Positions 1-9,069 of a DNA stretch of 64,000 nucleotides are shown here, in pieces. The DNA comes from an uncultured Pelagibacteraceae bacterium (GTDB lineage: Bacteria; Pseudomonadota; Alphaproteobacteria; Pelagibacterales; Pelagibacteraceae), in NCBI GenBank assembly GCA_902622795.1, contig CACNRD010000002.1, positions 39,190 through 103,189 of the forward strand. Reading direction: 5' to 3'. A program made the position numbers and the translations under genes. The notes under the pieces were generated by a model. That model did no database searches. It was not told where the DNA came from and saw only the letters and a program-made list of their open reading frames with translations. The stretch's first letter is position 1. Each line of letters begins with the position of its first letter.

Positions 1-581
1 TTATGAAAGAATCCATCAAATCTTCCAGCAGCCACATAAGCTAGATCTAAAGCTGCACAACCAGTGTAGCGCATATTAAAATTACTAAATTTTACTCCAT
101 CATGATTACTCGAAAACAAACAATCATCTATGACATTTTTTTTTGATACTCTTAATCTTTGGTTATTAAGATAAGAACCTTTGTTTTTTTCAGCAAAAAA
201 CAATTCGTCTTTGATAGGATCAAAAATTAAACCACTAACTATTTCTCTATTTGACTGTAAAGCAATACAAATTGCAAAATGTGGAATACCATGAAGAAAG
301 TTTGTTGTTCCATCGATTGGATCGATAATCCATATATTATCCTCATCATTATTTTTTATTTTTCCAATCTCTTCAGAGAGGAAAGAGTAATTCTTTTTTG
401 TCTTACTAAGTTCCTCAATAATAATATTTTCAACACGTTTATCTGTTTTAGTAACAAAATCTCGAGGACCCTTTTTAGATATTTGTAATTTTTCAACTTC
501 TCCAAAATCTCTTATTACTAACTTAGATGCTTTCTCCACAGCTTTTATCATAATGTTAAGATTTGAAGATATTGAAATCAT
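1..581 (-). CDS. suhB: Inositol-1-monophosphatase family protein, cut by the window edge
   Basis: Reading leftward from an ATG at 581, about 193 codons are present and the C-terminus lies outside the window. The translation begins MISISSNLNIMIKAVEKASK and contains the family metal-binding motif IDPIDGTTNF, preceded by a SEE(I) acidic motif, then a GRFDGFFH stretch near the edge. Members dephosphorylate inositol-1-phosphate; in bacteria the SuhB group is also tied to rRNA transcription. The spacer to efp is only 3 bp, so it is probably the last visible gene of the tkt-gap-pgk-fba-thiE-efp run. The family is secure; the physiological substrate is not shown by the sequence. Confidence 0.9.
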   Translation of the reverse strand, partial: MISISSNLNIMIKAVEKASKLVIRDFGEVEKLQISKKGPRDFVTKTDKRVENIIIEELSKTKKNYSFLSEEIGKIKNNDEDNIWIIDPIDGTTNFLHGIPHFAICIALQSNREIVSGLIFDPIKDELFFAEKNKGSYLNNQRLRVSKKNVIDDCLFSSNHDGVKFSNFNMRYTGCAALDLAYVAAGRFDGFFH

Positions 582-584
582 ATT

Positions 585-1145
585 TTAAATTTTTTTTATG
601 TATTCTAAATTTCTTGTATCAATTACTACTTCATCTCCTGAATTGATAAATGGAGGTACTTGAATATTTAATCCATTATCAAGAGTTGCAGGTTTGTATG
701 ATGACGAAACTGTTTGTCCTTTTAAAGCTGCATCAGTTGTTTCTATTTTACACTTTACTTGGTTAGGAAGTTCAACCGAAATTGGATTTTCATTATAGAA
801 ATTTACAGAAACTTCAAGATTTTCTGATAAAAGTTTTCCCTGATCTCCAACAATATCTTTTTTAATTTCTATTTGTTCAAAACTTTTTGGGTTCATGAAA
901 TAATAATAACTTTCATCCTCATAAAGATAATTAAATTTTGTTTCCTCTAGGGAAGCCTTTTCAACAGTTTCACTTGATCTAAATCTTTCATTTAACTTTG
1001 TATTTTTCCCCACACTTTTCATTTCAACTTGGGCAAAGGCACCACCTTTACCAGGTTTAACATGCTGAGTTTTTAAAACTTGCCATAAATCATTTTTATA
1101 TTCTAAAAGCATTCCAACTCTTATCTCTCCAGCATTAATTTTCAT
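585..1145 (-). CDS. efp: Elongation factor P
   Basis: A 186-residue protein of normal EF-P length. The N-terminal KOW-like domain holds VKPGKGGAFAQ, with the modifiable lysine at about K33 (K34 in E. coli). The two OB domains follow, ending in NSGDEVVIDTRNLEYI, the usual signature of the last domain. EF-P binds the ribosome between P and E sites and relieves stalling at polyproline stretches. No EpmA/EpmB modification gene lies nearby. The start overlaps the end of thiE by 4 bp, suggesting coupled translation. Confidence 0.97.
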   Translation of the reverse strand: MKINAGEIRVGMLLEYKNDLWQVLKTQHVKPGKGGAFAQVEMKSVGKNTKLNERFRSSETVEKASLEETKFNYLYEDESYYYFMNPKSFEQIEIKKDIVGDQGKLLSENLEVSVNFYNENPISVELPNQVKCKIETTDAALKGQTVSSSYKPATLDNGLNIQVPPFINSGDEVVIDTRNLEYIKKI

Positions 1146-1756
1146 TTTAATTTCTTTATTGCCTCCAAGGGTTTATATTTTTTATTACCCCAAACGTAGC
1201 CTGAGATAGCTAAAAAATTTGCATTGTTCAACAACAGATTTTTATAGTTTTCAGAATTAATACCTCCAATTGCTACAATTGGGATGTTGGTAATTTTTTT
1301 AATCTTTTTTAATATTTTGATATGCGCTATGTGGTTAGTCTTTTTAGTTTTAGAAGGATAAAAAGCTCCAAACGCTAAATAACTTGCTTTAGCCTTAATA
1401 GCTTTCTTTGCTAAGGTTATAGAATTATTGCAGGTAATACCTATAATTTTTTTACCAATTATTTTCCTAGTTTCTTTAATATTCGTATCTTTTTGGCCTA
1501 AATGACAACCATCGGCATCCAATTTTATTGCAAGTTTTGGATCATCATTGATTAAAAATTTTACTTCATTTTTTTTACAGATATTTTTAATTTTTTGTCC
1601 AATAAGAATTTTTTGTTTGAAAGAATACTTTTTGAGCCTCAATTGAAAAAAACAAATTTTTCTTGTTTCTAGAATTTCTTTAAGATCTTTGAAAAATTTT
1701 TTATATATTTTGTTAGGGGAAATAAGATAAATAAATTTATTTTTATTTATTCTCAA
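1142..1756 (-). CDS. thiE: Thiamine-phosphate synthase
   Basis: A 204-residue TIM-barrel protein. ThiE joins HMP pyrophosphate with the thiazole phosphate to give thiamine phosphate. Visible family motifs are QLRLK (pyrophosphate contact), LINDDP, DADGCHLGQKD, an FGAFYPSKTK phosphate loop and VAIGGI near the C-terminus. The start is a TTG at 1756, inside the end of the upstream aldolase gene (14 bp overlap); no in-frame ATG is close. TenI, a ThiE-like aminase-associated protein, is the main alternative, but the ND and HLGQ.D motifs favour a real synthase. It pairs functionally with thiD at 20683. Confidence 0.85.
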   Translation of the reverse strand: MRINKNKFIYLISPNKIYKKFFKDLKEILETRKICFFQLRLKKYSFKQKILIGQKIKNICKKNEVKFLINDDPKLAIKLDADGCHLGQKDTNIKETRKIIGKKIIGITCNNSITLAKKAIKAKASYLAFGAFYPSKTKKTNHIAHIKILKKIKKITNIPIVAIGGINSENYKNLLLNNANFLAISGYVWGNKKYKPLEAIKKLK

Positions 1757-2753
1757 GTTCTCTCACCCATTTGCCCTGAGCAGCCAATGTACACATTTTA
1801 GCTCTATGATTAAAAGTTTTTTGAGTTGCTTCTATGTCTTTTATATTTTTAGACCACACTTTAAGAGCACTTTGCTGAAGAGCTCTTCCATATGAGTATG
1901 TTATAATAAAATTTGTATTATTGTTTTTATTTATCAAATTTAAATTTTCTGTAGCTTCTAACTCAGACTGACCTCCTGATAAAAAGGCAATTCCAGGCAC
2001 ATTAATTGGAACTGAATTTTTAAGACACTCAAGTGTTTTTTTTGAAACTTCTTCACTAGAGATTTTTTCTTTTGATTTATTACCAGACAATATCATATTT
2101 GGTTTAAGAATAATTCCTGAAAGATCAACTTTATGTAAGATTAGTTCTTCAAAACATTTTTTTATAACCTCTGATGTCTTTTTTAAACAAACATCTACAG
2201 AATGTGCTCCATCCATTAATACCTCAGGCTCTACTATTGGAACCATACCACTTTCTTGGACTAGGGCCGAGTATCTCGCAAGTGCATGAGCATTACTATT
2301 TATTGCTATCTTAGTTGGATTTTTATTACTAATAGAGTAAACCCCTCTCCATTTAGTAAATCTTGCTCCAAGTTTATAATATTTTTTCAATCTATCTCTG
2401 AGGCCATCTAAACCCTCAGTAATTTTTTCTTCAGGAGAGTTTGCTAATTCTTTAGCACCTGTATCAACTTTAATTCCTGGCACAGCGCCTGAGGCTGAAA
2501 TTAGGTCAGGGATTGATTTTCCAAAACTAGAAGTTTGGTTTATTGTTTCATCATAAAGAATTACACCTCCAATACAATCTTTCATGCATTCAGATGAAAA
2601 AAGAATTTCCCTAAACAATAGTCTATTTTCAGGAGTTGAATTTACACTTACCGCAGTAAGTCTATTAGTCATAGTGCCATTACTTTCATCTGCAGCAAGT
2701 ATACCTTTACCTTTAGAAATTATTTTCAGTGCAATTTTATTTAGTTCTGACAT
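1743..2753 (-). CDS. fba: Fructose-bisphosphate aldolase, class I (eukaryote-like)
   Basis: A 336-residue protein, close to the roughly 340-360 residues of this family. It opens with KGILAADESNGTM, the phosphate and substrate region of class I aldolases, has TKWRGVY with the catalytic-site lysine and arginine (about K134, R136), and carries the Schiff-base lysine in GIILKPNM (about K217). It reversibly splits fructose-1,6-bisphosphate without a metal ion. It abuts pgk with no spacer and sits in the tkt-gap-pgk-fba operon. No phosphofructokinase gene is visible in the window, so a gluconeogenic or pentose-phosphate role is as likely as glycolysis. Confidence 0.95.
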   Translation of the reverse strand: MSELNKIALKIISKGKGILAADESNGTMTNRLTAVSVNSTPENRLLFREILFSSECMKDCIGGVILYDETINQTSSFGKSIPDLISASGAVPGIKVDTGAKELANSPEEKITEGLDGLRDRLKKYYKLGARFTKWRGVYSISNKNPTKIAINSNAHALARYSALVQESGMVPIVEPEVLMDGAHSVDVCLKKTSEVIKKCFEELILHKVDLSGIILKPNMILSGNKSKEKISSEEVSKKTLECLKNSVPINVPGIAFLSGGQSELEATENLNLINKNNNTNFIITYSYGRALQQSALKVWSKNIKDIEATQKTFNHRAKMCTLAAQGKWVRELENK

Positions 2754-3935
2754 TTATTGATTTAACGCGGTTATACCAGGAAGCTTTTTGCCTTCAAGAT
2801 ATTCTAAAAAAGCTCCACCTGCGGTTGAAACAAAGTTAAAATCATTAACAGCCTTTATACTGTTTAATAATGAGACAGTATCTCCTCCACCAACAACTGA
2901 AAAAATTTTGTTTACTTTATTATTTTTAATTATGGTTTTTGCTATTTCAATGCTGCCGTTTGCAAAGTTAGGGTTTTCAAAATATCCAGCTGGTCCATTC
3001 CATAATATGGTCTTACTTGAATTAATAATGTTTGTTACTCTATCTATAGTTTTTGGGCCGATGTCTAAAATCATTTCATCACTCGAAATTTCATTTAATT
3101 CTTTTTTTTTACATGATCCATTTAAATCTTTAGATACAAGCACATCTTCTGGATAAGTTATTTCACATTTTTCTTTTTTCGAAAGCGAAATAATTTCTTT
3201 AATTATTGGGTCACAATTTTTTTCTTTAATTGATTTGCCAATATTGTGACCGAAGTACTCAATAAAATTATTAGCCATACCACCAACAATAATAATATTG
3301 TCAAATTTAGGTATTAGATTTTTAATAATATCAATTTTAGTGGAAATTTTAGATCCCCCAATTATACAGGATATTGGCTTTGTGATTTCAGATGTAATTT
3401 TGGTAAGAGCATCAATTTCCAAATCTATTTGCAATCCAGAAAATGATGGCAGAAATTTAGAAATTTTAACAATTGAAGCATGTGAACGATGAGAACAAGA
3501 GAAAGCATCATTAACATAAATATCACCAAAACCTGCTAAGTGCTCTGCAAACTTATTGTCATTTTTTTCTTCTTCCGCATAAAACCTAATATTTTCTAAC
3601 ATTAGGATTTCCTCATCAAAATTATCGAAGAAATCCTTATTTTTAATTTCATTAATATTTTGTGTAATTAATTTCACATTTAATCCTAATTGTTCCTGTA
3701 AATTTTCACAAATTGGCTTTAACGAAAGTTCTTTTAAAGTCTCTCCTTTTGGCCTACCTACATGTGATAAAATTATAATTTTAGCTTTTTGTTTATTAAG
3801 AAACTTTAAAGTAGGTAGAATTTTATCTATTCTTGTTGTGTCAATTATTTTTCCATTATCTAAAGGAACGTTTAGGTCCAATCTTAGTAATATTTTTTTA
3901 TTATTAAGATTCTTTTCGTTTTTTATACTTCTCAT
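2754..3935 (-). CDS. pgk: Phosphoglycerate kinase
   Basis: A 393-residue protein of normal length. It shows the N-terminal RLDLNVPLDNGKI substrate loop, the HVGRPKG and ENIRFYAEE motifs, IIGGSKISTK in the nucleotide half, WNGPAGYFE, and the C-terminal VVGGGDTVS hinge. It converts 1,3-bisphosphoglycerate and ADP to 3-phosphoglycerate and ATP, reversibly. Its ATG overlaps the gap stop codon by one base, and fba follows directly, so the genes are almost certainly cotranscribed. Confidence 0.98.
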   Translation of the reverse strand: MRSIKNEKNLNNKKILLRLDLNVPLDNGKIIDTTRIDKILPTLKFLNKQKAKIIILSHVGRPKGETLKELSLKPICENLQEQLGLNVKLITQNINEIKNKDFFDNFDEEILMLENIRFYAEEEKNDNKFAEHLAGFGDIYVNDAFSCSHRSHASIVKISKFLPSFSGLQIDLEIDALTKITSEITKPISCIIGGSKISTKIDIIKNLIPKFDNIIIVGGMANNFIEYFGHNIGKSIKEKNCDPIIKEIISLSKKEKCEITYPEDVLVSKDLNGSCKKKELNEISSDEMILDIGPKTIDRVTNIINSSKTILWNGPAGYFENPNFANGSIEIAKTIIKNNKVNKIFSVVGGGDTVSLLNSIKAVNDFNFVSTAGGAFLEYLEGKKLPGITALNQ

Positions 3936-4942
3936 TAAGAGATTTTATGTAAATTTTCAGCTATATCACACATTCTGTTGGAAAAACCCCATTCGTTGTC
4001 GTACCAAGCTGAAATTTTACCCATATTTACTCCAACCACGCTTGTTAAAGACGCATCAACTATTGCAGATGCTGAATGATGATTGAAATCAACAGAAACT
4101 AATTTTTCATACGTAACTTCTAAAATTTTTTTTAATTCTCTTTTTGAAGCTAATTCAAATTCATTATTTATATTTTTTATATTAATTTCTTTTTTCGTAC
4201 AAAAAACTAATTCTACAAGAGAAACATTTGGTGTAGGTACTCTCATCGCCACACCTTCTAATTTTCCTTTTAAACTTGGAATTATTTCACCTATTGCTTT
4301 TGATGCTCCGGTTGATGTAGGAACAATCGACTGACTTGCAGATCGAGCTCTTCTTGGGTCTTTATGAGAGTTGTCCAAAATTCTTTGGTCACTAGTAAAT
4401 GAATGAATCGTAGTCATAAAACCTTTTTCAATTTCAAATTTTTTGTGAATGACATCTACAACTGGTGCCAAACAATTCGTAGTACATGAGGCAGCTGAGA
4501 TTATTTTATCTTTTTTAGATAATGTGTTTTCGTTAACACCAAAAACTATTGTTTTGTCTGCATTTTTGCATGGAGCAGAAACAATTACTTTTTTTGCACC
4601 ATTTTTAATATGGGCTTCAAGTTTTTCTCTTGAGTTGAATTTACCTGTACATTCTAAAACATAGTCAACATCATATTTTTTCCAATTAATTTTTTCGATC
4701 TTAGGCTCATGAGAAAATGAAATTTTTTGTTTATTTATTATTAACTGATTTTCATGAAATTTAATATCAGCATTAAATTTTCCGTGGATAGAATCGTATC
4801 TAATTAATTTACCTGTAACCTCTGAATTTGATCTGTTATTAATATGCTTAATCTTTAAATTTTTATTTCGACTTTCAAAAATTGACCTGACAATCATACG
4901 ACCAATTCTACCCATTCCATTAATTCCAATTTTGATTGCCAT
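3935..4942 (-). CDS. gap: Glyceraldehyde-3-phosphate dehydrogenase, NADP-type residues
   Basis: A 335-residue type I GAPDH with the GINGMGRIGR Rossmann motif, catalytic Cys in ASCTTNC (about C153), the partner His in TTIHS (about H180), and WYDNEWGFSNR near the end. The cofactor-choosing positions look unusual: the Asp that normally ends the second beta strand (IND) is Asn (INNRS, about N36), and the Leu-Pro pair before HKD is Asn-Ser (LDNSHKD, about 191-192). Both changes resemble chloroplast/cyanobacterial NADP-using enzymes. This is an inference from motifs. It lies between tkt (2-bp spacer) and pgk (1-bp overlap). Confidence 0.97.
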   Translation of the reverse strand: MAIKIGINGMGRIGRMIVRSIFESRNKNLKIKHINNRSNSEVTGKLIRYDSIHGKFNADIKFHENQLIINKQKISFSHEPKIEKINWKKYDVDYVLECTGKFNSREKLEAHIKNGAKKVIVSAPCKNADKTIVFGVNENTLSKKDKIISAASCTTNCLAPVVDVIHKKFEIEKGFMTTIHSFTSDQRILDNSHKDPRRARSASQSIVPTSTGASKAIGEIIPSLKGKLEGVAMRVPTPNVSLVELVFCTKKEINIKNINNEFELASKRELKKILEVTYEKLVSVDFNHHSASAIVDASLTSVVGVNMGKISAWYDNEWGFSNRMCDIAENLHKIS

Positions 4943-4944
4943 AT

Positions 4945-6903
4945 TTAATTTCTCATCATTTTTTTAGTTTTACTGGTAATATTTGAAACTGTCAGTCCAA
5001 AGTGTTTAAAAATATCTTTGTATGGCGCGCTCTTTCCAAATTCATTAATTCCAAATGTTAGACTTGAACTCCCTACATATTTTTTCCAACAATCACTTGA
5101 TCCTGCCTCTATTGAAATTTTAAATTTAGTTTCGTTTAAAATTTTATTTTTATATAATCTTGATTGTAGATCGAAAAGCTCCATAGACGGCATTGATATA
5201 ACTTTACAGTATATTTTATCTTTGGCTAATTTATGACTAGTTTCGATTGCCAAATTAACCTCTGACCCGCTTGCAAATATTGTTAAATTAATTTTATTGT
5301 TAGTTCTCAAAACTTCATAGGCTCCCAAGGAACATTTATTTATATTTGTAAATGATTTTCTTATTGGATTTAGGCCTTGTCTTGTTAAAGATAAAATACT
5401 TGGAGTTTTAGAACTTTTTAAAGCATGTTCCCAACATTCAATTGTTTCAATTCTATCTGCTGGCCTAAAAACATTTAAATTTGGAATCGATCGTAAACCT
5501 GAGAGCTGCTCAATTGGCTGATGGGTTGGCCCATCCTCTCCAAGTCCTATAGAGTCATGCGTCATCACATATATCACTCTTTTTTGCATCAACGCAGATA
5601 ATCTAATTGAAGGTTTACAATAATCAGAAAAAATTAAAAAAGTTCCACCATATGGAATTAAATTTCCATAGAGTGCAATACCATTCATTATTCCACTCAT
5701 TGCATGCTCTCTTACTCCGTAGTGAATATAATCTCCACTAAAATCTCCAGGCTTAATTATTTTTTGATTTTTTGTTTTTGTATTGTTAGATCCTGCCAAA
5801 TCAGCAGAGCCACCAATTAAGTTATGATTTTGGTTTGTTAATGCATTAAGTGTCATCTCAGAACATTTTCTTGTAGCCAAACTTTTAGGCTCTAAAATCG
5901 CATTTCTTTTTTCTCTTTTTAAAATACTTATTAAATTATTATTTTTTAAATTTTTAAATTTTGTTTTATTTTTGTTAAGTATTTTAATCCATTTTTTTTC
6001 TTGAATTTCACCTCTTTGACCAATTTTTCTCCACTCTTTCAAAAATTTATTTGGAATATTAAAAGGTTTATTATTCCAATTTAGGGCTTTTCTAACAAGT
6101 CCAATCTCCTCTAAACCTAGGGGACTTCCATGGGAGGACGCTTTACCTGATTTATTTGGTGAGCCATATCCAATTTTTGTTTTACATGAAATAACAGTTG
6201 GTTTTTTTGCTTTTTGAACATTTTTTAATGCTTTAAATATTTCTTTTTCATTATGTCCATTTATTAAAATATAATCCCAACCATAACCCTCAAATCTTTT
6301 TTTAAAATTATCTGAAACAGCAAGATCAGTTGGACCATCAATTGAAATTGAATTGTTATCAAAAAGCAGTACTAAATTTTTAAGCTTTAAATGTCCCGCT
6401 AAACTCATTGCCTCATGACTTATTCCTTCCATTAAACATCCATCTCCGGCCAAAACATAAGTTTTGTGATTAATTAAATCATTTCCTAATTTTTTTTTTA
6501 AAATTTCCTCTGAAATTGCAAATCCCACTGCATTTGCTATTCCTTGTCCTAGAGGTCCAGTTGTTGTTTCGATACCTGAATTTGGATGGTATTCAGGATG
6601 ACCGGCACATATTGAGTTTATCTGTCTGAAATTTTTTATACTATTTAATGAAATACTCTTATATCCAGTTAAAAATAGTAAAGAGTATAAAAGCATTGAT
6701 CCATGACCTGCAGATAAAACGAATCTGTCTCTATTCATCCAATTTGGATTTTTAGGATTAAATCTTAAAAAATTCTTAAAAAGTACCGTTACAACATCCG
6801 CCATACCCATTGGCATACCTGGGTGTCCAGAATTAGCTTTTTGAACCGCATCTATTGACAAAAATCTGATGCAATTTGCTAAATCATTATGTACTTTATT
6901 CAA
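4945..6903 (-). CDS. tkt: Transketolase
   Basis: A 652-residue thiamine-diphosphate enzyme that moves two-carbon ketol units in the non-oxidative pentose phosphate pathway. Visible are GHPGMPMG near residue 27, LSAGHGSML, GPLGQGIANAVG, and the ThDP/Mg motif GDGCLMEG at about 153-160 with the closing Asn in LLFDNNSISIDG. The pyrimidine domain has GVREHAMSGIMNG and THDSIGLGEDGPTHQP. The start is a TTG at 6903; no suitable ATG is nearby. First gene of the minus-strand carbon operon; a 51-bp AT-rich gap separates it from the divergent gene at 6955. Confidence 0.97.
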   Translation of the reverse strand: MNKVHNDLANCIRFLSIDAVQKANSGHPGMPMGMADVVTVLFKNFLRFNPKNPNWMNRDRFVLSAGHGSMLLYSLLFLTGYKSISLNSIKNFRQINSICAGHPEYHPNSGIETTTGPLGQGIANAVGFAISEEILKKKLGNDLINHKTYVLAGDGCLMEGISHEAMSLAGHLKLKNLVLLFDNNSISIDGPTDLAVSDNFKKRFEGYGWDYILINGHNEKEIFKALKNVQKAKKPTVISCKTKIGYGSPNKSGKASSHGSPLGLEEIGLVRKALNWNNKPFNIPNKFLKEWRKIGQRGEIQEKKWIKILNKNKTKFKNLKNNNLISILKREKRNAILEPKSLATRKCSEMTLNALTNQNHNLIGGSADLAGSNNTKTKNQKIIKPGDFSGDYIHYGVREHAMSGIMNGIALYGNLIPYGGTFLIFSDYCKPSIRLSALMQKRVIYVMTHDSIGLGEDGPTHQPIEQLSGLRSIPNLNVFRPADRIETIECWEHALKSSKTPSILSLTRQGLNPIRKSFTNINKCSLGAYEVLRTNNKINLTIFASGSEVNLAIETSHKLAKDKIYCKVISMPSMELFDLQSRLYKNKILNETKFKISIEAGSSDCWKKYVGSSSLTFGINEFGKSAPYKDIFKHFGLTVSNITSKTKKMMRN

Positions 6904-6954
6904 AATTATCCTGACTAGACTAAGAAGAATCTATTTAATACTATATCTATATAT

Positions 6955-7278
6955 ATGAATTCTATAAACGAAAAAGAAAAAAAATTAATTTCAGTTTTAG
7001 ATGAATTAAAAAATTTAGACCTAACTAATCCAGAATTACAAAATAATATTGAAAATCTAAGTAAGCAAAAAAATCAATTAGAAATTGAAAAAAATGAGTT
7101 AGAAATTAAGTATAATGAACTACTAGAGGAGCATGGCTCGTTATCGAAGAAATTAGATGAAATTAAAAATAAAGAAAAACAAGAAGAAAGAAAACAAATC
7201 GAATTTTCTGAAAAAATTGATGAATTAAACCAAGAAACAGATACTTTATTGGAAGAAATTGATAAATGGGAAATGTAA
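6955..7278 (+). CDS. DUF4164-like small coiled-coil protein upstream of zapA
   Basis: A 107-residue protein made almost wholly of charged heptad-like repeats (Leu, Ile, Glu, Lys), so it should form one long coiled coil. It has no signal peptide or membrane segment. It overlaps the following zapA by 13 bp. Short coiled-coil proteins of the DUF4164 type are commonly found directly before zapA in alphaproteobacteria, and that context is the main basis for the call. A role with ZapA at the division ring is plausible but not shown. Confidence 0.7.
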   Translation: MNSINEKEKKLISVLDELKNLDLTNPELQNNIENLSKQKNQLEIEKNELEIKYNELLEEHGSLSKKLDEIKNKEKQEERKQIEFSEKIDELNQETDTLLEEIDKWEM

Positions 7279-7712
7279 CTATTAAATTTAATAATAAAGA
7301 ATTCATATTATCCTGTGAGGATGGACAAGAAGAACATTTAGAAGAATTACTAATCCAAATTAGCCAAAAGTTTAATAATTTAAAAAATGATTTAGGCAAT
7401 CTAGGTGAAAATAAACTTCTATTAATTACAGCAGTGAAAATAATGGATGAGTATTATGAGACTAAAAAGAAAGTCGAGCAAAGAAAAAATGAATTCAAAG
7501 ATTTATCAAATAAATTTAAAGAACTTAAATCTTTAATTTATGAATATCGAGATAAGAAAGAGGATGAGATAAAAAAACTTAATTTAAATCATGAAGATTT
7601 CAAAATTGAGATTGAAAATAATCAAAAAAAATATGAGCAGTTAATTGATGAAGCAGCTGATCAAATATCAAATTTTGTCAAAAAGGCAAAAATAGATAAT
7701 CTATCCCAATAA
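7266..7712 (+). CDS. zapA: Cell division protein ZapA
   Basis: A 148-residue protein whose first 90 residues match ZapA: a short beta hairpin (VTIKFNNKEFILSCEDGQEE) followed by helices with the KLLLITAVKIMDEYYE motif. The rest is a long coiled coil extending past the usual ~105-residue ZapA, as in many alphaproteobacteria. ZapA binds FtsZ and bundles protofilaments at the division site. It overlaps the upstream coiled-coil gene and is 4 bp before the cyclo-ligase gene, the order seen around zapA in other proteobacteria. The 6S RNA gene that often sits between them has no room here. Confidence 0.85.
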   Translation: MGNVTIKFNNKEFILSCEDGQEEHLEELLIQISQKFNNLKNDLGNLGENKLLLITAVKIMDEYYETKKKVEQRKNEFKDLSNKFKELKSLIYEYRDKKEDEIKKLNLNHEDFKIEIENNQKKYEQLIDEAADQISNFVKKAKIDNLSQ

Positions 7713-7716
7713 ATTT

Positions 7717-8262
7717 GTGATTAAATCAAAGTTAAGAGATAAAGTTTTAAAATTAAGAGAAAGTAAAACAAAAAAGTCAATTAATATAAATCCAAGCAAT
7801 ATTTATTCATATCTCAAAAAAAAAAAATATAATTTGAAAATTATAGGGGGGTATTATCCAACAAATTATGAGATTAACGATTTAGAAATTTTAAATTATT
7901 TTTTTAAAAGAGGCTCTAAAATTTCACTACCCAAAATTAAACAAAAAAGTCAAATGGAATTTTATAAATGGTATAAAAATGATCCTTTGTTAATAAATAA
8001 ATATGGTATACCAGAACCAGAGACCACCAATAGAGTTTACCCTGATATCTTATTTGTTCCTTTGGTGGCATTTGATAAAGAATTTAATAGATTAGGTTAT
8101 GGAGGAGGTTTTTATGACCGTTACATTCAAAAGATATCAAAGATCAAAAAAGTAGTAAAAGTTGGACTTGCTTTTTCTTTTCAAAAATTAAAAACCATAC
8201 CAATTAACAAACATGATAAGAAACTAGATATAATTATAACTGAGAAAGAGATTATTCAATGA
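7717..8262 (+). CDS. ygfA: 5-formyltetrahydrofolate cyclo-ligase
   Basis: A 181-residue protein beginning at GTG 7717. It converts 5-formyl-THF to 5,10-methenyl-THF using ATP. The diagnostic C-terminal motif LGYGGGFYDRYI is intact, with FVPLVAFD just before it, and the basic N-terminus (KLRDKVLKLRES) fits the family. Near codon 35 a run of 12 adenines (7816-7827) encodes a lysine tract and is a candidate slippage site. Its end overlaps the next gene by 4 bp. Confidence 0.92.
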   Translation: MIKSKLRDKVLKLRESKTKKSININPSNIYSYLKKKKYNLKIIGGYYPTNYEINDLEILNYFFKRGSKISLPKIKQKSQMEFYKWYKNDPLLINKYGIPEPETTNRVYPDILFVPLVAFDKEFNRLGYGGGFYDRYIQKISKIKKVVKVGLAFSFQKLKTIPINKHDKKLDIIITEKEIIQ

Positions 8263-9059
8263 AAATATTATTTTTGGGTGATGTAGTAGGTATCGCTGGT
8301 TGTTCGAAGTTGACTAATAATCTTTTAAGTGAAATTAAATCAAAAAATATCGATTTTGTAATAGTTAATGGTGAAAATGCTGCCTCTCAAGGGGTAGGAC
8401 TTACAAAAGAAATATGTAAAGATTTTTTTAATTGTGGAGTAAATGTTATCACAACAGGAAACCATGTTTGGGATCAAAAAGAAATTATGGAGTATATTGA
8501 GAAAGAAGAAAGATTATTACGTCCTAAAAATCTTTTTGAACCCGCGCCAGGGAAAGGATTTAATATTTATAAAACGAAAGACAATATAAAAATTGGTGTT
8601 TTAAATTTGATGGGAAATGTATTTATGAAAAAGTGCGAAGATGTTTTTCAAGCTTCAAAGAAATTTTTAAGCGAAAATAAATTAAAAGAAGATTATGACA
8701 TACTTGTTGTTGATTTTCATGGTGAGATTACAAGTGAAAAAAATGCGATTGGTCATTTTTTTGATGGTAAAGCTACGCTTGTAGTAGGAACTCACACTCA
8801 TATTCCAACAAATGATGCAAGAATTTTAAATAATGGTACAGGATATCAAACAGACGCCGGTATGTGTGGGGACTATGATTCTGTTATCGGCATGAATAAA
8901 GAAAATTCATTAAATAGATTTTTAAAAAAAAACTCCACTAAACATTTTCCAGCTATTGGTAGGGCTACTTTGAGTGGTGTTACGGTTGAATGTAATATAG
9001 AAACTGGCTTAGCAAATAACATTCAGAGCTATATATATGGAAATCTTCTGAAAAATTAA
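8259..9059 (+). CDS. YmdB-like calcineurin-type metallophosphoesterase (TIGR00282 family)
   Basis: A 266-residue protein. Metal-ligand motifs of the family appear in order: FLGDVVG at the N-terminus, NGENAASQGVGLT, TTGNHVWDQKE, DFHGEITSEKNA and GTHTHIPTNDARIL, then TDAGMCGDYDSVIG. In Bacillus and Deinococcus these enzymes hydrolyse 2',3'-cyclic nucleotides and affect RNA turnover. The physiological role here is unknown. It sits in a tight run from the cyclo-ligase to yebC, a neighbourhood also seen in other alphaproteobacteria. Confidence 0.9.
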   Translation: MKILFLGDVVGIAGCSKLTNNLLSEIKSKNIDFVIVNGENAASQGVGLTKEICKDFFNCGVNVITTGNHVWDQKEIMEYIEKEERLLRPKNLFEPAPGKGFNIYKTKDNIKIGVLNLMGNVFMKKCEDVFQASKKFLSENKLKEDYDILVVDFHGEITSEKNAIGHFFDGKATLVVGTHTHIPTNDARILNNGTGYQTDAGMCGDYDSVIGMNKENSLNRFLKKNSTKHFPAIGRATLSGVTVECNIETGLANNIQSYIYGNLLKN

Positions 9060-9069
9060 ATAAAAATAT

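Noticed and set aside
7713..7716. 6S RNA between zapA and the cyclo-ligase gene
   Set aside because: The spacer is 4 bp, so the gene cannot be there.
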